NCBI GenBank assembly: GCA_024291935.2
Contig: CM044306.1
Span: 24,263,501 to 24,327,500, forward strand
Origin: Okapia johnstoni
Taxonomy: Eukaryota > Chordata > Mammalia > Artiodactyla > Giraffidae
Length of the DNA: 64,000 bases
Reading direction: 5' to 3'
The notes below the pieces were generated by a model, which saw only the letters and a program-made list of their open reading frames with translations, was not told the origin of the DNA and did no database searches. This document shows, one piece after another, positions 22,691 through 49,424 of the stretch (the first letter of the stretch is position 1; every line of letters begins with the position of its first letter). The translations under genes and the position numbers were made by a program.

Positions 22691-23179
22691 CAGTTTTGTA
22701 GACACACACAAGTCTATGTGTTTCTAATTCTTATACTGTCTCCATTAATAACATCTTAGGAAAGTCAAAATTGTTGCAAAGATCAGCGCTAGATAGGGGC
22801 TACCAGCTGTAGGCGCAGGCGCTGGGAGTGAGAAGTACCAATCAGGGGGGTCTAAACCCAGGCAATTCTTAACTCAAGAAGCTCAGGAAAAAGGCTGGGA
22901 ACACAGAAGACAGGCAGAAGTCTGGGTAGAGGGGAATTCTGAACTGGTTGTGTTCTTGATGAAATCAGTTGTGGCCATGAGGAAACCCCTCCTTCCTTTG
23001 CAATTTATAGTTGCTGAGTAGGGACTAGAAATAGAAGTAGCAGGGTTACAAATGAACTACAACTATCACTTAGTCATGCCCCCCAAAGTTCTTGCATAAT
23101 GGACTGTGCAAATTCATAAGCTTTTAACTGTTAGACTTAAGTTTTAACTGTTAGACTTAAATCTGAGGGCTTTTCCAAG
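22691..23179. other. Non-coding stretch with a perfect 19-20 base tandem duplication
   Basis: No gene. Two adjacent copies of 'ttttaactgttagacttaa' occur at 23122-23140 and 23142-23160. Confidence 0.6.
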
Positions 23180-23590
23180 TTATCTTATTGCTGTGTAACA
23201 AACCACCCTGAATCTTACAATTTCCAACAAAAATAATTTACCTCTAGTGATTCTCTGAGCTGGCTGGGCAATTATTCTGCTGGCATCACCTGGGCTCTTA
23301 AGCAGGTGTTTAGTTGGAGTGTTAGCTGAGCTGAAGGGTCTGTGATGCCCTCACCCACAGGCTTGGAATCCTGACAGGTACATCTGGGATGTCTGTTTCC
23401 AGCAGTTCTTGTCAGTCAGTGGTCGCACCTGAGTTACCTCAGTCATGTACCAAGAGAACAAAGGCGGCTGCTGCACTAGGCTCCAGAACCACAACATCAC
23501 TTCCTCACACTCTATTGCTCAAAGAAGTCATGAGACCACCCCAGGTTCAAGGTAGTTGAGAATGGCCACTAAGTTCCTACTGGGAGCTTA
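23180..23590 (-). repeat. MLT1-type LTR, reversed, diverged
   Basis: Begins 'cttattgctgtgtaacaaac' and includes 'ctctgagctggctgggcaat'. It is more diverged than the copy at 21985-22507 and its right end is uncertain. Confidence 0.6.
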
Positions 23591-23982
23591 ATAGAGAGAG
23601 GGGCAAGGACAAGACTACAAAAGGGTATGGACACAAGGAGGCATGGCTCATCAAGGATCACTATTATTGCCATTTACCATGGAGACCTTGACACTACAAT
23701 AAAGTAGTTCTAGCTACCTTGGTACAGGCAGCAGGTTAGAGGCCCCACAAGACAGGACTGCAGTGTGCCTAAGATTGACCTGTCTTCACAGCAGGGCACT
23801 GGAATGAGCAATGGCTAATCTGTGCCAGGAGCTTTAGAGTCTGGACCAGATCAGAAATAGAAACATGGAAGACTTAAGATGTTGGGAGACTTAGTTTAAA
23901 TAACCAGATTCTACATGAAATTGAATTCAGGCTGCTGTTGGGATAAAATAATACACATACACATATACCCTGCTTTAGAAAG

Positions 23983-24205
23983 ATTCTTCAAACTGCAGGC
24001 AGAACTTAGTGGGTCTTAAAATTAATTTTGTAGTTCAAGGTCAGCATTTAAAAAATAGAAAATTCAAAGTGGATATTTTTCTTGAATTTTTAATTCACTT
24101 ATACAAACAAACTCATCAATATATATATTGGATAGCCAACTAATGAGAAAATACATTTCTTACTATGGGTCACAGCCAAAGTTTGAAAGCCACTGATTTA
24201 GTATG
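23983..24205. mobile_element. hAT-type MER element (non-autonomous), family uncertain
   Basis: Outer ends are inverted and similar ('attcttcaaactgcaggc' against 'aaagtttgaaagccactga'), enclosing an A/T-rich core with 'cttagtgggtcttaaaatta'. This resembles MER58-like hAT-Charlie elements. Confidence 0.5.
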
Positions 24206-24539
24206 TGCTGGGGTCAGGGGCTATCTACTTTATATTCATGAAAAAAGTGTGTTAACATCAGTATTTAGTCCGAGTTACAAAATGATAGAAAATAAGAATG
24301 TCAGTTATGATTTGGGCAGTTACATTCCCATTCTAAGAGGTTTTAAACAAAAGGAACCTTGAACAAGGTTTCCTTTCTATATGCTTAACTCCCTCAGTGG
24401 AATCCTTAATCTGAATGAAACAGGGTGCATCCTGAGCTGAAAGGCTCCTGGCAGAAAATGGTTGCTCCTCCAGTGGCTACAGTAACAGCTCATGTGTTGG
24501 AGAATTATTTACTTGCTTGTTTTCTGGTTTCCTCCACTG

Positions 24540-24680
24540 GAACACAGGCTCCATGAGAGCAGAGACTATCTTGTTTCTGGTGGAAGCCCCAGTGGGCAGA
24601 TCAGTGCCCAGTACCTGTTAGGCACTCCATAAACATTTGTGGAGTGGGCAAATGAATGCATGAATGAGTGGGGAAGGGAG
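24540..24680 (+). repeat. L2 LINE 3' end
   Basis: 'acaggctccatgagagcaga', 'gtgcccagtacctgttaggc', then an 'aatgaatgcatgaatga' tail, the forward L2 terminus. Confidence 0.85.
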
Positions 24681-24899
24681 CCTCGTCCAAGCACCACGTT
24701 TTATAATCACTGCTTTTCATTGAATGTGCTTCGTCAGCACTTTCCATCTGGCTTCTTTTTCTTCAGACTGATTCAGAACCCAATCATGATCCTTTTTTCA
24801 AACACTGTTTTCTAGGATAGGTTCAGATTATTGCTCAGTAGACAGAGTAATGTTACTAAACCCAATCAGCACGGAGCCAGGCAGCAGAGAAAAGTGAGA

Positions 24900-27800
24900 A
24901 TTAATCACTTTAACTTTGGCCAGCAGTCGTCAAAACATGCTACCCTTCATAAAGAGGTCAGCAGGATTCGTGGGCTGGGTAGCGTGATATGAAGACTGTC
25001 AACTGAGGATAAGGTAGACATGAAGTGAAGAAAGACACGCAATGGATATGGCTACTTTTTTTCTTTTTTACTGTGAACATTAGCATTAAATTGGTTACCG
25101 TACACATCCAAAGGCCCAGCATCTTGGAAATATCATGAAATGGCACACCTTGTACCAGAGTCTCACAAGAATAAAATAGACAATGCTACATCAAGTGGTT
25201 AAAAATACACAAAAAAGTAGTTTCAACAGTCTATAAATTTTTATACTTAAAATCATGATTGAGTTGAAATAAAAAAAGTGCATTTCAATTGCTAAAAAAA
25301 TAATATTGGTATAGTTAACACAAGGGGGGGAATCAGTACATTGAGGGATCTGACAGGATGCTGGAATACAGAGGACTCCGGGAAGCTGGGCACGTTTGGA
25401 GATGCGGGAGGGAAGCTTGGTTCCCCCTCCCCATGGTTCCCTGGGGCCGAGCAGCTCTCCCTCCCCAGTGTCTTTCCCATCTTACAAGATCCTGTCCCAT
25501 TACCTGTCACCTCCCCAACTAAAGACCCCTCTAAACTTCTTTGCAGCATGAGAGTACCTGCCCTACATAAGTCCAACTTGACCTTCAACTGCATCCCCAC
25601 AGAGGTAGGAGAGGGACTCTGCCCTCTTCTGGACTTGACACAAGTACCCCAGCCACATGGCCTTAATCCTTATGACCTAGCAGGCAGAACAGGGACCAAG
25701 CAGCTTCTGTTTCGTCAAACTCCTTTGGACAAATGTTCAACATTCAACAACAAGCTCTGTAAACCTAACGCTGAACAATTCCTGGCAAGCAAACTGGATT
25801 TTTTCTTTAAGAAATGAGGAAAAGTGCAAGTGATTTCAGTACGGTCAGGGAAAACAAAAATAAAGACAAATAAGTTACACCTGGCCCTGTTACCTAAACC
25901 GATCACAGCTTCAGTTTTCTTTTTCATCAAATGGAGTTACAAGCAGACGCCTCTGTCTATCTATATTGCTTAGAGTCAGATTTGGCTGGGGAAGAAGGGC
26001 CAGGCAGACACCTGTTTGGAAGGCCATTTCAGGTGCAAATGCCTCCCAGCTCTACAGGCTAAATAGTTAGGGTTTGGGGTTTCCTCTTGGGTGATAACTG
26101 ACCTGCTTCTTGTGAGGAAGACGCCGCTGTAAGCACAAACAAACCTTGTGATCAGAGAGCTGATGAGGATTACGAGCCCGAAGACAAATAACTGACACAG
26201 AGGGAACATGAGCTGAACTCTAACTGGGCGGAGTGGATGCTGTAGCAGACCTCCCACAGGTCAGGCTGCAGAGCTGACTCCAATGACTTGCTCCCTGCTG
26301 TAATGGACATGTGCTTGGAGCAGAGAAGGTAAGAAGCACTTCCTCATTCATACTCCAGTCATCCCTGCCGCTCTTCTTCTCAGAGACATGATGGCCCCGC
26401 ACTGATGGTGGGATTTGGGAGGAAGAAGTAAGGAGGGTGGCCTTCCTGCTTTGCATTTAGCACAGGACAGATCCCCCAAGGGAAGGTTCTGGCTTTCAAT
26501 TCAGATGCCTGACCCACAAGGACACCTGACCTACACATCAACCTTTGTTTCCATAAGGCTGAGCACTTAGTAATATGGGGAAATGTGTTAAAAACCAAGA
26601 TCTGAAAACAAATATTGAGCCAAGAAAGAATATTCTGTAAGAGACTTAAAAGCGGGATGTTGCTTTAGAAGGTGAGAACAAAGAAGCTGAAGTATTTTGT
26701 TGCTCCCTTGTGGGCAAAGCCAGTACTGCTGGTGGAGCAGAATCACACTGCCCATGTCAAGAAAAGAGGAAAAGGCATACTCAAACTTACAGATCGAGAA
26801 TTCATCTGAGGCTGCATATGTATGGTTGGGGATACAACTCTAGCAGGAAACACCAAAATTATGCCACACAGTTTCTTTCTTTTTCACTTTTGGAAAAAGT
26901 CTCAGGAGTTGAATGATCAAGCATAGAAAATATATTTCTAGGTCAGGTTAGTGATTCTAAGAGAATAAAGTATTTCCCCATGAGCTTTCAAATGCAGTTA
27001 AACATAGCCTCAAGTCCTATGCAGAGTGTGAGTTGGAGTCTCTAGCCTTGCAATCACACAGTCCCTTTCCACTTGTAAAAGGCAGGTAGGAAGGAAGCTG
27101 TGTTTGTCAAAGGAGCTGGATACTTAGAAACAACTGGACTCTGGCACATCCACAGAGACAGGCCCTTTGGTTGACCAAACCCAACAACACAAGTACCAGA
27201 CTTCCTTCCAACTTTGGAAGGAAAATTCAGCTCCTACCCCTTTCTTGCCCTGTCCCCCAAATCATTTTCAAGTAATTTGTAACATCCCTGATCTCACCAG
27301 GGAAGCTCAGATAGTGTGAAACTACCAAGTGGAGGCAACACTTCTCCGGGGCAAAGACCCTTTGATACCTGTGCCAAACGTCTCATACAGACATGGACAC
27401 GAAACAAGTCAACAGTCTGTCTCAGGGATGTGGCTCCTCAGTGTGAGTCCCCAATCACTCCCACTGCTGTACTGCCTGAGAGTCCCAGGAGAAAAGCCAG
27501 ATATACAGAGCAGTTGCTTTAGGTAGAAAGTTACTACATAAAAGAGGCAAACTTCTAGGTCAATAATGAGGACTACCAAGGCATATTAAAGTAAAAAGAT
27601 TTAAAACAACAAGAAATTTTTGTTACTTATTCCTGTAGAAATCAACTTTTTGCATTTTGTAAACTAGTACTCCCATTCCAAATAGCCATTGAAATCTTCA
27701 AATGTCTAGAACATATTCATTATCAAACATAAGCATTCTCACAATTTTGCACTATCCCATCAATAACATACTGTCACCAGATAAAAAGCCGTAAGAATTT

Positions 27801-29804
27801 ATTAACAGCTGCCTTCTTAGACTCCCACTTCATGTGGTTATTAGTTAGTCTTGAAAACCTGAGTATTAGAATTACTAACTTTAAGGAAAGAGACATGACA
27901 TTTCAAGTCAGAAAGAGTTTGACTAAGGCCAATATACTCAACTCAACAGCCTTCTTTTACTTAAAAAAAAAAAAAAAGCAACCTCATTTCCTCATTTGAA
28001 AGAATTCAATTTGTTTTCAGTTTTGGAGAACTGAAAGGGAGCAAGAGACCTGTGCACAGCACAAACTACAGTGTTGACCGTGAAAGGTGAGCCAATGACT
28101 AAAATGTTTTTATCAATAAGGTGCTCATATCACATGGAGAATACAAGGAAACCTCCTTTTTATTACATCCTTCATATATTACGTATCAACAGTATTTAAA
28201 AAATTAATTAGATGAGAACAAGTCGAAGAGAAAGTAACTGGAAGTTTTTGAGGGATAGGATAAAAGAGGCAGATCAAAAATCAGTAAGGGACTTCTGATA
28301 AACCCAGAGAGGAATTTGAAATTAGACTAAAATAAAATTATGAGTACAACCTTGCAAAATGTTTCTAGAAGAGAGAGAGAGCACAGAGAAAGAGGGCATA
28401 GCAACAGCAGCATTCACGATCCCTTACTCAGAAAGGGGAGGCATTCAGGAAGACTAAGATGAGAAAAAGATGTTTGGAAGAGATACTTAATGACCTTTAA
28501 TTTGAAAGGAACATCTAGTTTCTGGTGAAAGAAAAACACATGAGAAGTAAGATAAGGATAAAATATTTCATCATTAGAGATGTAATACATGAAGAAACAA
28601 GATATAAATAAAAGTTTAAAGTGTAATCTAAATGGGGGAACAAAACAGAAATGCATAAAAAATTCACACCCAAGGTTTCAGCGAGCTGGTAGAGACAAAT
28701 CAACTGGAATATAGGTGAATTCCAACAGTCATGGAGGATGAAACAATCAGAGGTAGGATTCAGATCAGGAAAAGAATGTTCCAGGATGCTGGCTTTTTGA
28801 AGGCACTCAAGAACAGAGTGAGAGAGACTGAAGCTGCAGCGAGAGATATTAGAGATGTACACTCACTAATCTGTCATAAGAAAATTAAAAACAACTCCAG
28901 GAACATTGTGACAATACATATATTATCAAGTTATACACAGAGTCTAACAAGGTAGAAATCTACTTTGGAAGTAGTTTCTGACAACAGTATAGCTTCTACT
29001 TAGGGGATAAGGAAGAGAAGTTTGTTTTCTGGATATGCAATTCTGCAAATGATAAATGGTATACTATCTAATTCTTTAAACAAAAGTACAGAGTTACAGC
29101 ATCAAAGCTGGGACAATCAAGGAGTGTGATTTTCCTTTGAATATTGCAAAACCTATCCTCTAAGACAAAAAGATCTGGTCACAAAGTCTATAAAAAGTCC
29201 AGAGAGTATAAAAGTACACAACTATGAAAGTAGATATCTTGATGGCAACTTTTATGGCTTCCATAGAAAGTCTAGAGAGGATCTCTGGTTTGCTTTATCG
29301 AGGTAGTGTCCAGGGTTGGAAGGTCATTGTTATTTGTCACAAATGCTACAGATGACAGAAGCAGGTTAGCTAGGGTGTTGCTAGTACACAATAATGCCAG
29401 TATCTCTTAATGGCTAATGACCTTTCATTCCTGAAAAAAAAAAAAGATCTTTTGGGAAATTTCCTATCTTGGTTCAGGCAAAGGAAAATTATAACCCAAT
29501 CTTTACTTGCTCAATTTTAATAGTCTGAAGAAATCCAAGTGAGTTGATTTTTGTAATGGGACATAGTTCATAAAATTCCCAAATGTAATTTATCCCTTTT
29601 TCATCATATACTTCCCATACAGTCTGGAACAGCATCAAAATGTTCATCATGTTGATCAGCATCATAATAATAAAAGTTGTCTCTTCTATATAGTAGCTCA
29701 AACAGAAGGGTTTCTCTAACTTTAGTTTTTCTCTCTTTTTTCAAACATTAAAATCCCACCCACCATTCTGTATTTCACTAATTGAAATCTTTAAGATGTG
29801 GTAA

Positions 29805-29838
<34 letters not shown>

Positions 29839-32800
29839 ATATATATACACACACATATCTGCAATGAATTTCTATTTCTGATTGATTTTCTTTAAATTTA
29901 AAATTTCCAGTGAAATAATAATTAAGCTAAACAAGCATATCCATTCAACAAACATAAAAACTGAAAAAAAAGTCAAGAAATAGAAAACCAAAAGTTTACA
30001 AGCATTTCTTCAGAGTGTTTTGCCTTTAGAATACAAGGGACAATCAACCATATATATAGAGTGTACATAGGGAACATTCTAACCACAATGAAATGTTCTT
30101 CCAATCAATGTTGGTTTAAGAAAGATGGTATGACTATGGTAATGTCCATGCTCAGTCATTAATTTAGAACAGAAAATATAAATGGTAGACTGTAAAAGTG
30201 TATGTAACTGATTTGTAAAGGCTACTGTGAAATATGCAGTCAAGTTTTATGTGGAGACTTCCCTGCCTGCTAAAAATAGGAATCAAATCACAAATATACA
30301 TGGAAAGGAAGCCACATGCTTTAAACTGTTCATCTTATTTTCATCATTCAAATGTAAAAAATCTAACTCTGTATAAGCCTGCCCCTCTCAATTTGAGAAA
30401 ACAACAAGCAGCCTTTCATTAAGGCTAAGGAAGAGTTCATATTTGAAAGACAAATCTAGGTGAAAGAACAGAAAAATGTGAAAAGAAAATTAAAAAGCAA
30501 TATCAACTCAAGCTTGGAATTTTTAAGTCAGTCTTAATTCTAGCAATGGTACAAGCCTTTGAAGACAGTGAAATTTACGTCATGAAGAACAGCCTCAATT
30601 TGATATCATCTAATGCTGAAATGTGGCCTTTGCTGTCTTTAAGTACAGATAAGGGCTGAGAACTCAAACTCCTCCAGAGTTCTTTTTTTCATAAACAGAT
30701 AACAAATAGGTAATCACTTCTGGAGAAGTCACAGGGTACTGTACTATAGGTGGGAGGGAACACACCACGCAACACAACTTTTATCTTAGTAAAGGATCCC
30801 GATCAAATTTGTAACCCTGAGTTTGAGTCTTAAGCATGTTAAACCTGATGCACATATATGTTTAAGGCTTCATCCTGCAGTTCTTCTATTCAGAAACATT
30901 GTTATGAATATTCTTAATGCATTTCATTAGGCATATGTAATCTGACACCGATGAGCAGCCAATGTGTTCTGAGCAGTTTTCCTGAAGACCACAAACCCCA
31001 AATCAGGGAAGGTATACTTAACTAGGGGAAAAATTTGAGTTTCCAGATTGTTCCGTAATACATTTCACTAAGAACTGTATTGTGTGACAATGCTGATTTT
31101 TTAAAAAAGATACTCCTTTTCTTTTGCTTCTATTAAGGGTGGTAGTGATTATCTGCTTAGTATTGGTTTTCCTACGTAGCAGATATTTTCTTATGGCTAT
31201 ATTTACTTGAATGAAAAAAGAAATATGACTACCTGAATTTTCCAGTGTGTAATTTATAGTATACCTCATAAAGTGGTTGATTCTGTAAGTCTCCAGTTGG
31301 AATTCAGAACTGTAGCCCAATACTGTAAATTTATTTAGAATAAAATAAGGTATAACCAATTAATTAAGCTCAATTTACATCTTAAAAATCATTTTAATAT
31401 TATAAGCTTGGACATGAAAAAATGGTATGTCCACACAAAGGTGTATACCCACAAACTTTTCACGGAATGCCAAGGAAATTGTGGAAGTAAGGGAGGCAGC
31501 CACTAAAGATAGAACAGTCATAAATAAAGAATTAACTTTTCTTATTGGTTTGGGTACTTGAGTGTTCAAAGAATGTATACAAACATTCAAAATAGCATTC
31601 TTTAGAAGTTACATCCAAAAATAGGGAGAGAAGTATGATACTGAAGATACTTTTCTGCCTCACTCCCAAATTTTCCTATGCTCACTATAGAAGACAAAGG
31701 CGATAATCAGAAAGAAAAAATCTGGAAGTATTCAACCAAAAAGCTAGCAGAGAATGCAGTATTTTAAAAATAGGGACTTAACCTCAATGGAGAGTTCCAG
31801 TTTTTCCTACCACAGAGCTAATAAGCCAGAAAAGTGCTGCAAATATTTCTGCACACTTAATATTAAAAATAAAAAATAAATAAAAGTCAGAGTTCTGAGT
31901 CACGCAAAATTTAAAAGCCCGAGGAGAGAAAAATGAAGAAATTTCAAGATTAAAAAAACTGAGGAAGGGAAAGAGAGAAAGTAGACTTCGCGCTGGAACT
32001 CAGTTCACTGACACGAAAAATTACAAAACTTTTAGCTATACTGAGTCTGGATAAATGTGATCAGTTAAAAATAATGTTAGCCCTTCTGCTCAGCCTTTCC
32101 TATAATGAACCCCTGATGACCATGCTCTTTAGAAGTTACCCAAACTCTTCCAAACCTGCCCCAAATTAGAGACTGGCTCTTCTTATCACCAAGAAGACTG
32201 CTACCAGACTTGCAGAGGACAGGGCAGCAAAATGTCACTTTCTTTCCCTCACTGCAATTTTAACTGTGTTGAACAGCTTAAAGTTGTGACTACATCCACT
32301 GACAGAAGAGACATTTTAAAAGTCATACCCCATTTGTGTTCTTATCCAAATTTCTCAGCCACTATCAGCAAGATCGTGTTTTGATTTTAATGTACTATTT
32401 TATCTTTCCACAACAATTCTAGAAAAACGAAGCAACCTCGAAATGAGCAGTGTAGCAGGAGACTTCAATCTGTCATCCCACAAAGGTTGAATCTGAACAC
32501 AGTTCTGAGGGAAGTGAGACGTGACTGAGATGAAACAGCCTCCCCAACTTCCTCCTCTTGATGGTGAACAGCTTGACTCAGATTTTCAAAACAGGCCAGC
32601 TTCAGGTGACTTCCCTGGAAAAGGCTCAACCCCCTGCAAATCATTCCATTTAACACACTAACTGAACCAAACGGAACATGGAGGGTAGAGCATGTCCATA
32701 AGCCTAACAGACCCCCCTCCCCAAGTGTTAAGCAGAGATTAAAAAACTACCAAGGACTTATGTCAAGTTCTGAAAGCAAAACCTCAGTTTTTGCAGTAAC

Positions 32801-33609
32801 TTGGTCTGGAGACCCTCTGAGATACATCTACTTTCTGAAGCACCTTTGAGTTGTACGGATGTAAGAATAACTTTGAACTATAGAAGTTATATGCATCTTT
32901 AAGAATCACATTTTGATGATTATAAAAATTTTTTCTATTTTACAACATAGGTCCAGCTACACTGAAAAAATTACACCGCTTATTGAAATACATTTCATTT
33001 TAGAAACAGACTACTAAAGAAGTCTATACAAAAACTCTAAAATAATTTCTGTAGTAAAATAAAGAGTGCATTAGGAGAGCTACACAAAGAAGAAAATTTC
33101 TGTCTTTCTCTATAATGCTTGATATACTGTGAAACACAGCCAGCTCAACTCTGAAGCCAGCACCAAAAGCTGAAAATAATTTGTCACGATACACAGTGAT
33201 ACAATTAATGCTCTGGATTAATCTCACAGCCTTCCCGATTAGTACAAAGGAAACCAGGCCTGTCCCCTCTTTGAGGAGAAGTCCAGGATATAAAAGCAAG
33301 CATACCTCATCAGCTGATATGAAATTATAAAATTCCACAAGTCTGAGTATTTGAAATTTATAAAAGTCACCAGAAAATGCAAGCAAATTGGGCTTTACTT
33401 CGGTGGTTCCCTGGTTTAGATGACAGTTCCCTCCGTGAGCTCAAGGTCTTCTTGTTCACTCCCTCGGATGTGCTGATTCACCAAGACAATGACACAGCTC
33501 TTGGTGGAGGCTGAGAGTCTGACAGCTACAGAAATGCTCACCAACCCCCTCTCTGCAAACTCACACAGGGGCACGTAACTCGTGGAGAACACACTTAAGG
33601 AGATGGATG
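24900..33609 (-). other. ZNF652: Candidate long ZNF652 3' UTR and downstream flank
   Basis: This stretch follows the ZNF652 stop codon in the direction of transcription. It is A/T-rich and mostly unique-looking, and contains no ruminant SINE that I can find, in a window where such SINEs otherwise occur every few kilobases. Canonical AATAAA signals on the minus strand occur at 31330-31335, 28159-28164 and 27798-27803. These would give 3' UTRs of about 2.3, 5.4 and 5.8 kb, but none can be chosen from sequence. A 158-codon plus-strand frame at 25341-25817 and other short frames are not convincing genes. How much is transcribed is inference. Confidence 0.45.
29807..29857 (+). repeat. (AC)n/(AT)n microsatellite
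   Basis: A long AC run with a short AT-rich interruption and a second AC run. If the 3' UTR of ZNF652 extends this far, it would be transcribed as (GT)n. Confidence 0.95.
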
Positions 33610-46861
<13,252 letters not shown>

Positions 46862-47289
46862 TAGTAAGTGGCCTAATTTATTAAGCAGTTCAGACTATAG
46901 AGAATAGGTTTAAAACAGGGTAATTATTAAGACTCAAATCTTTTTCCATCCACAAAGAATCACTCAAACGGGGGGAAAAAAAGGTATTCCTGGAACCTGT
47001 GTGCAATTCTTCCAGTGTGTTGCAGCACCAATGCATAAGTCAAAAGGTTTGGTATTATGGCAAGAGCAGAGCACTAGTGATTTTCCTTTTGCAGAAAGCT
47101 GCAAGTGACTTGGAGCATCTTATCTGCAAAGAAAAGCAAAGAGAAAAAAGATCAGATATCTCTTATTTCCTTCTTATAGCATGCCCTGACATCATACAAC
47201 AAACATACCTTAAATGATTAAACTCTTTATATATACAATTCTTTATCCTGCTCAAATGGTTCAGTGTGGGCCATCATGTTACTGCATTA

Positions 47290-47560
47290 TATGAATTCAA
47301 CAAACATTTTGTTAGAATGCAAATTCTAAGACAGCAGGAGTCATTATCTGTCCCATTCACTGAGATATCCTTAGAGCTTAGTACAGTGACTACCAGTACT
47401 TAGCTGGTATTCATTACATACTTAATGATGCTTAGTGAACATCTGTCTTTGCATAGCAGTCATTATCCTGGACATACTGACATGGCAGAATATATGGTCC
47501 ATGTCCACAAGGAGTTTACAGTCTAGATACACAGTGTGTGAGGTCCATGAAATACATAAG
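47290..47560. repeat. L2-like fragments
   Basis: 'cactgagatatccttagagc' and 'ttagtacagtgactaccagt' (forward L2 terminus) followed by 'atggtccatgtccacaagga' and 'gtttacagtctagatacaca' (reversed L2-like). Boundaries and unity are uncertain. Confidence 0.5.
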
Positions 47561-48409
47561 AACCTCATGCTGGCTGGCTTTCTTTTCAACATCAGACACC
47601 ACCATCCAGCACAGTGAGAGCTTAAGGAACAAAGGAGGTAGTGGTCTAGGCACTGTGGACCAGAAAAATAAAGCAGCTAACTGACATAACAATAGAAGAG
47701 AAAGAGAGAGATCCCCGGCCTTAAATAATTTATAATCTAGGTATAGATATCACTGTTTTCAGGTTTATTAGAGTAATTTCAAAGTTGCTAGGTATTTTTA
47801 AATTTGTTCTATGCATAGTTCTCTAGATTCACTCAATAACCAGGTGATTTTCATGTGTCAGCTGCACAGAAGTCTAAATGCTAAGAAACGGTAACCATAA
47901 AGCTGATATGGTTCCAGGAAAAATAAAATCATCCATTAAAAAAAAAAAAAAAAGATGAGAAGGGTGCATAATTTGCTTTGTGACGTACCTCACATTGCTG
48001 CTTAGCCAACCACTTAACTTCTGAGTCACATAGATATTACTACAGGCATATACCCTGTCTAATTAACAAAAGGAAGGAAACTAGTGCTTACTGAATACCT
48101 GCCATGTGCACAAACACTGTAAAGGTGCTCATTATTTATTATTTCCATTTAATACCCACTACAAAACTCGGGGGTTGATTTTTAAACTTATTTTAAATCT
48201 TTCATCAAAGTAATCACTAATAAAAAAAGCATCCGCAGTTTTACAAATCAAATACACTGCAAGGTTTATAGCAAAAGCAGCCATCCTCTGCCTATTCCAT
48301 CCCATCTGAGTCCTTTACCTGAGACAAAAGTGTTTCTTTTAGCTGTTCCTCTTCCCTTTCCCTCTGTATAAACTTTTATATTTCTAAACAATGTGGTTAT
48401 ATTTCTTTC

Positions 48410-48532
48410 CTTTTTCTTTTTTTGGGCTGTGCCACATGGCATGTCGAGTCTCAGATCTCCCATTAGGGGTTGAGACGGGGCCCTTCACAGTAGAAGCATA
48501 GAGTCTTAACTACCGGACCGCCAGGGAAGTCC
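48410..48532 (-). repeat. CHR-type SINE, short
   Basis: A T-rich left end, 'gggctgtgccacatggcatg', and the reversed head 'ggaccgccagggaagtccc'. Confidence 0.88.
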
Positions 48533-48777
48533 CTGTGATGACATTTCTATTTCTTGACTTTTTTCCCCCCAATTTTAGATACTACCACTTATCTCCCACT
48601 ATAGTTTTTCTTACCTTATTGCTCCCAACTCTCCTCTCATCCCCCCAATATAGCTGTATCACTTTTTTTGTAAAGTATTTATTGCTTACATTATTATGAC
48701 TATAATAAATAATTCACAACTATTACTATCATTCCTCTGCTACTGTCTCTCTTCCATTTTCTAAAAAATTATTTTAG

Positions 48778-48902
48778 GGAATTCCCTGGTGGTCCAGTGG
48801 TTACGATGCTGCGCTTTCACTGCCAAGTGCCTGGGTTCAATCCCTGGCTGGGGAACTAAGATTCCATAAGCTATGTGGCATGGCCAAATAAATAAATAAA
48901 TT
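48778..48902 (+). repeat. CHR-type SINE, short
   Basis: Head 'gaattccctggtggtccagt', B-box-like 'gggttcaatccctggc', and an (AAAT)n tail at about 48886-48902. Confidence 0.9.
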
Positions 48903-48989
48903 AACTTAAAAAAATGTATTTTACTTTCATTTTAGTAGAATTTCAGAAAGGGGCAGTGATAAATGCTACCATGCTTTACTTGACATCTG

Positions 48990-49007
48990 AATATATATAT
49001 ATATATA
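48990..49007 (+). repeat. (AT)n microsatellite
   Basis: Uninterrupted AT run of about nine units. Confidence 0.9.
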
Positions 49008-49424
49008 CTTCTTTGTATTTATAAAAGGGGAAATTATGCCTATGAGAGGTTAAATAATTTGTCCAAGATCACACATCTGTTAAATGACAGAAGCAATATT
49101 TGACCCCAGGCCTGCCTGACTCCAAAGCTTTATTTCTACTATCACAAAAGACATTCCAAATTAATTTAAACTCAACTCTTCCTGTAACCATATAGCTTTT
49201 TAATCAGTTTTATACCTTGTATTTTAAGTAGGAAAATCACAGTAGCTTTATTTGGTATTGCCCAAACTTCTGACATAATGTAAACTACAAGTACCAGTAA
49301 ATAAAACTTACTCACATTAATTATCTCAAATTAAGCAAGGGAAGAGAGACAGTAAAATTCAATTAACCAGCAAAAAATAGGAACAGAACAAAATCATGAA
49401 GAAAAATAAATGAAAGGATATCCT

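Larger units (their letters stand above)
23591..24899. other. Non-coding stretch with old DNA-transposon and L2 pieces
   Basis: No gene. A hAT-like MER element lies at 23983-24205 and an L2 3' end at 24540-24680; the rest is unassigned. Confidence 0.5.
48075..49135 (-). repeat. MIR SINE, reversed, apparently split by about 850 bases
   Basis: The left part (48075-48175) has 'gcttactgaatacctgccat' and 'taatacccactacaaaactc'. The right part (about 49015-49135) resumes at 'ataaaaggggaaattatgcc' and 'gtccaagatcacacatctgt'. Together they cover consecutive parts of a reversed MIR. Confidence 0.55.

Noticed and set aside
25341..25817. 158-codon plus-strand open frame antisense to the putative ZNF652 3' UTR
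   Set aside because: No domain or known homologue recognised; a single frame of this length is expected by chance in 64 kb.
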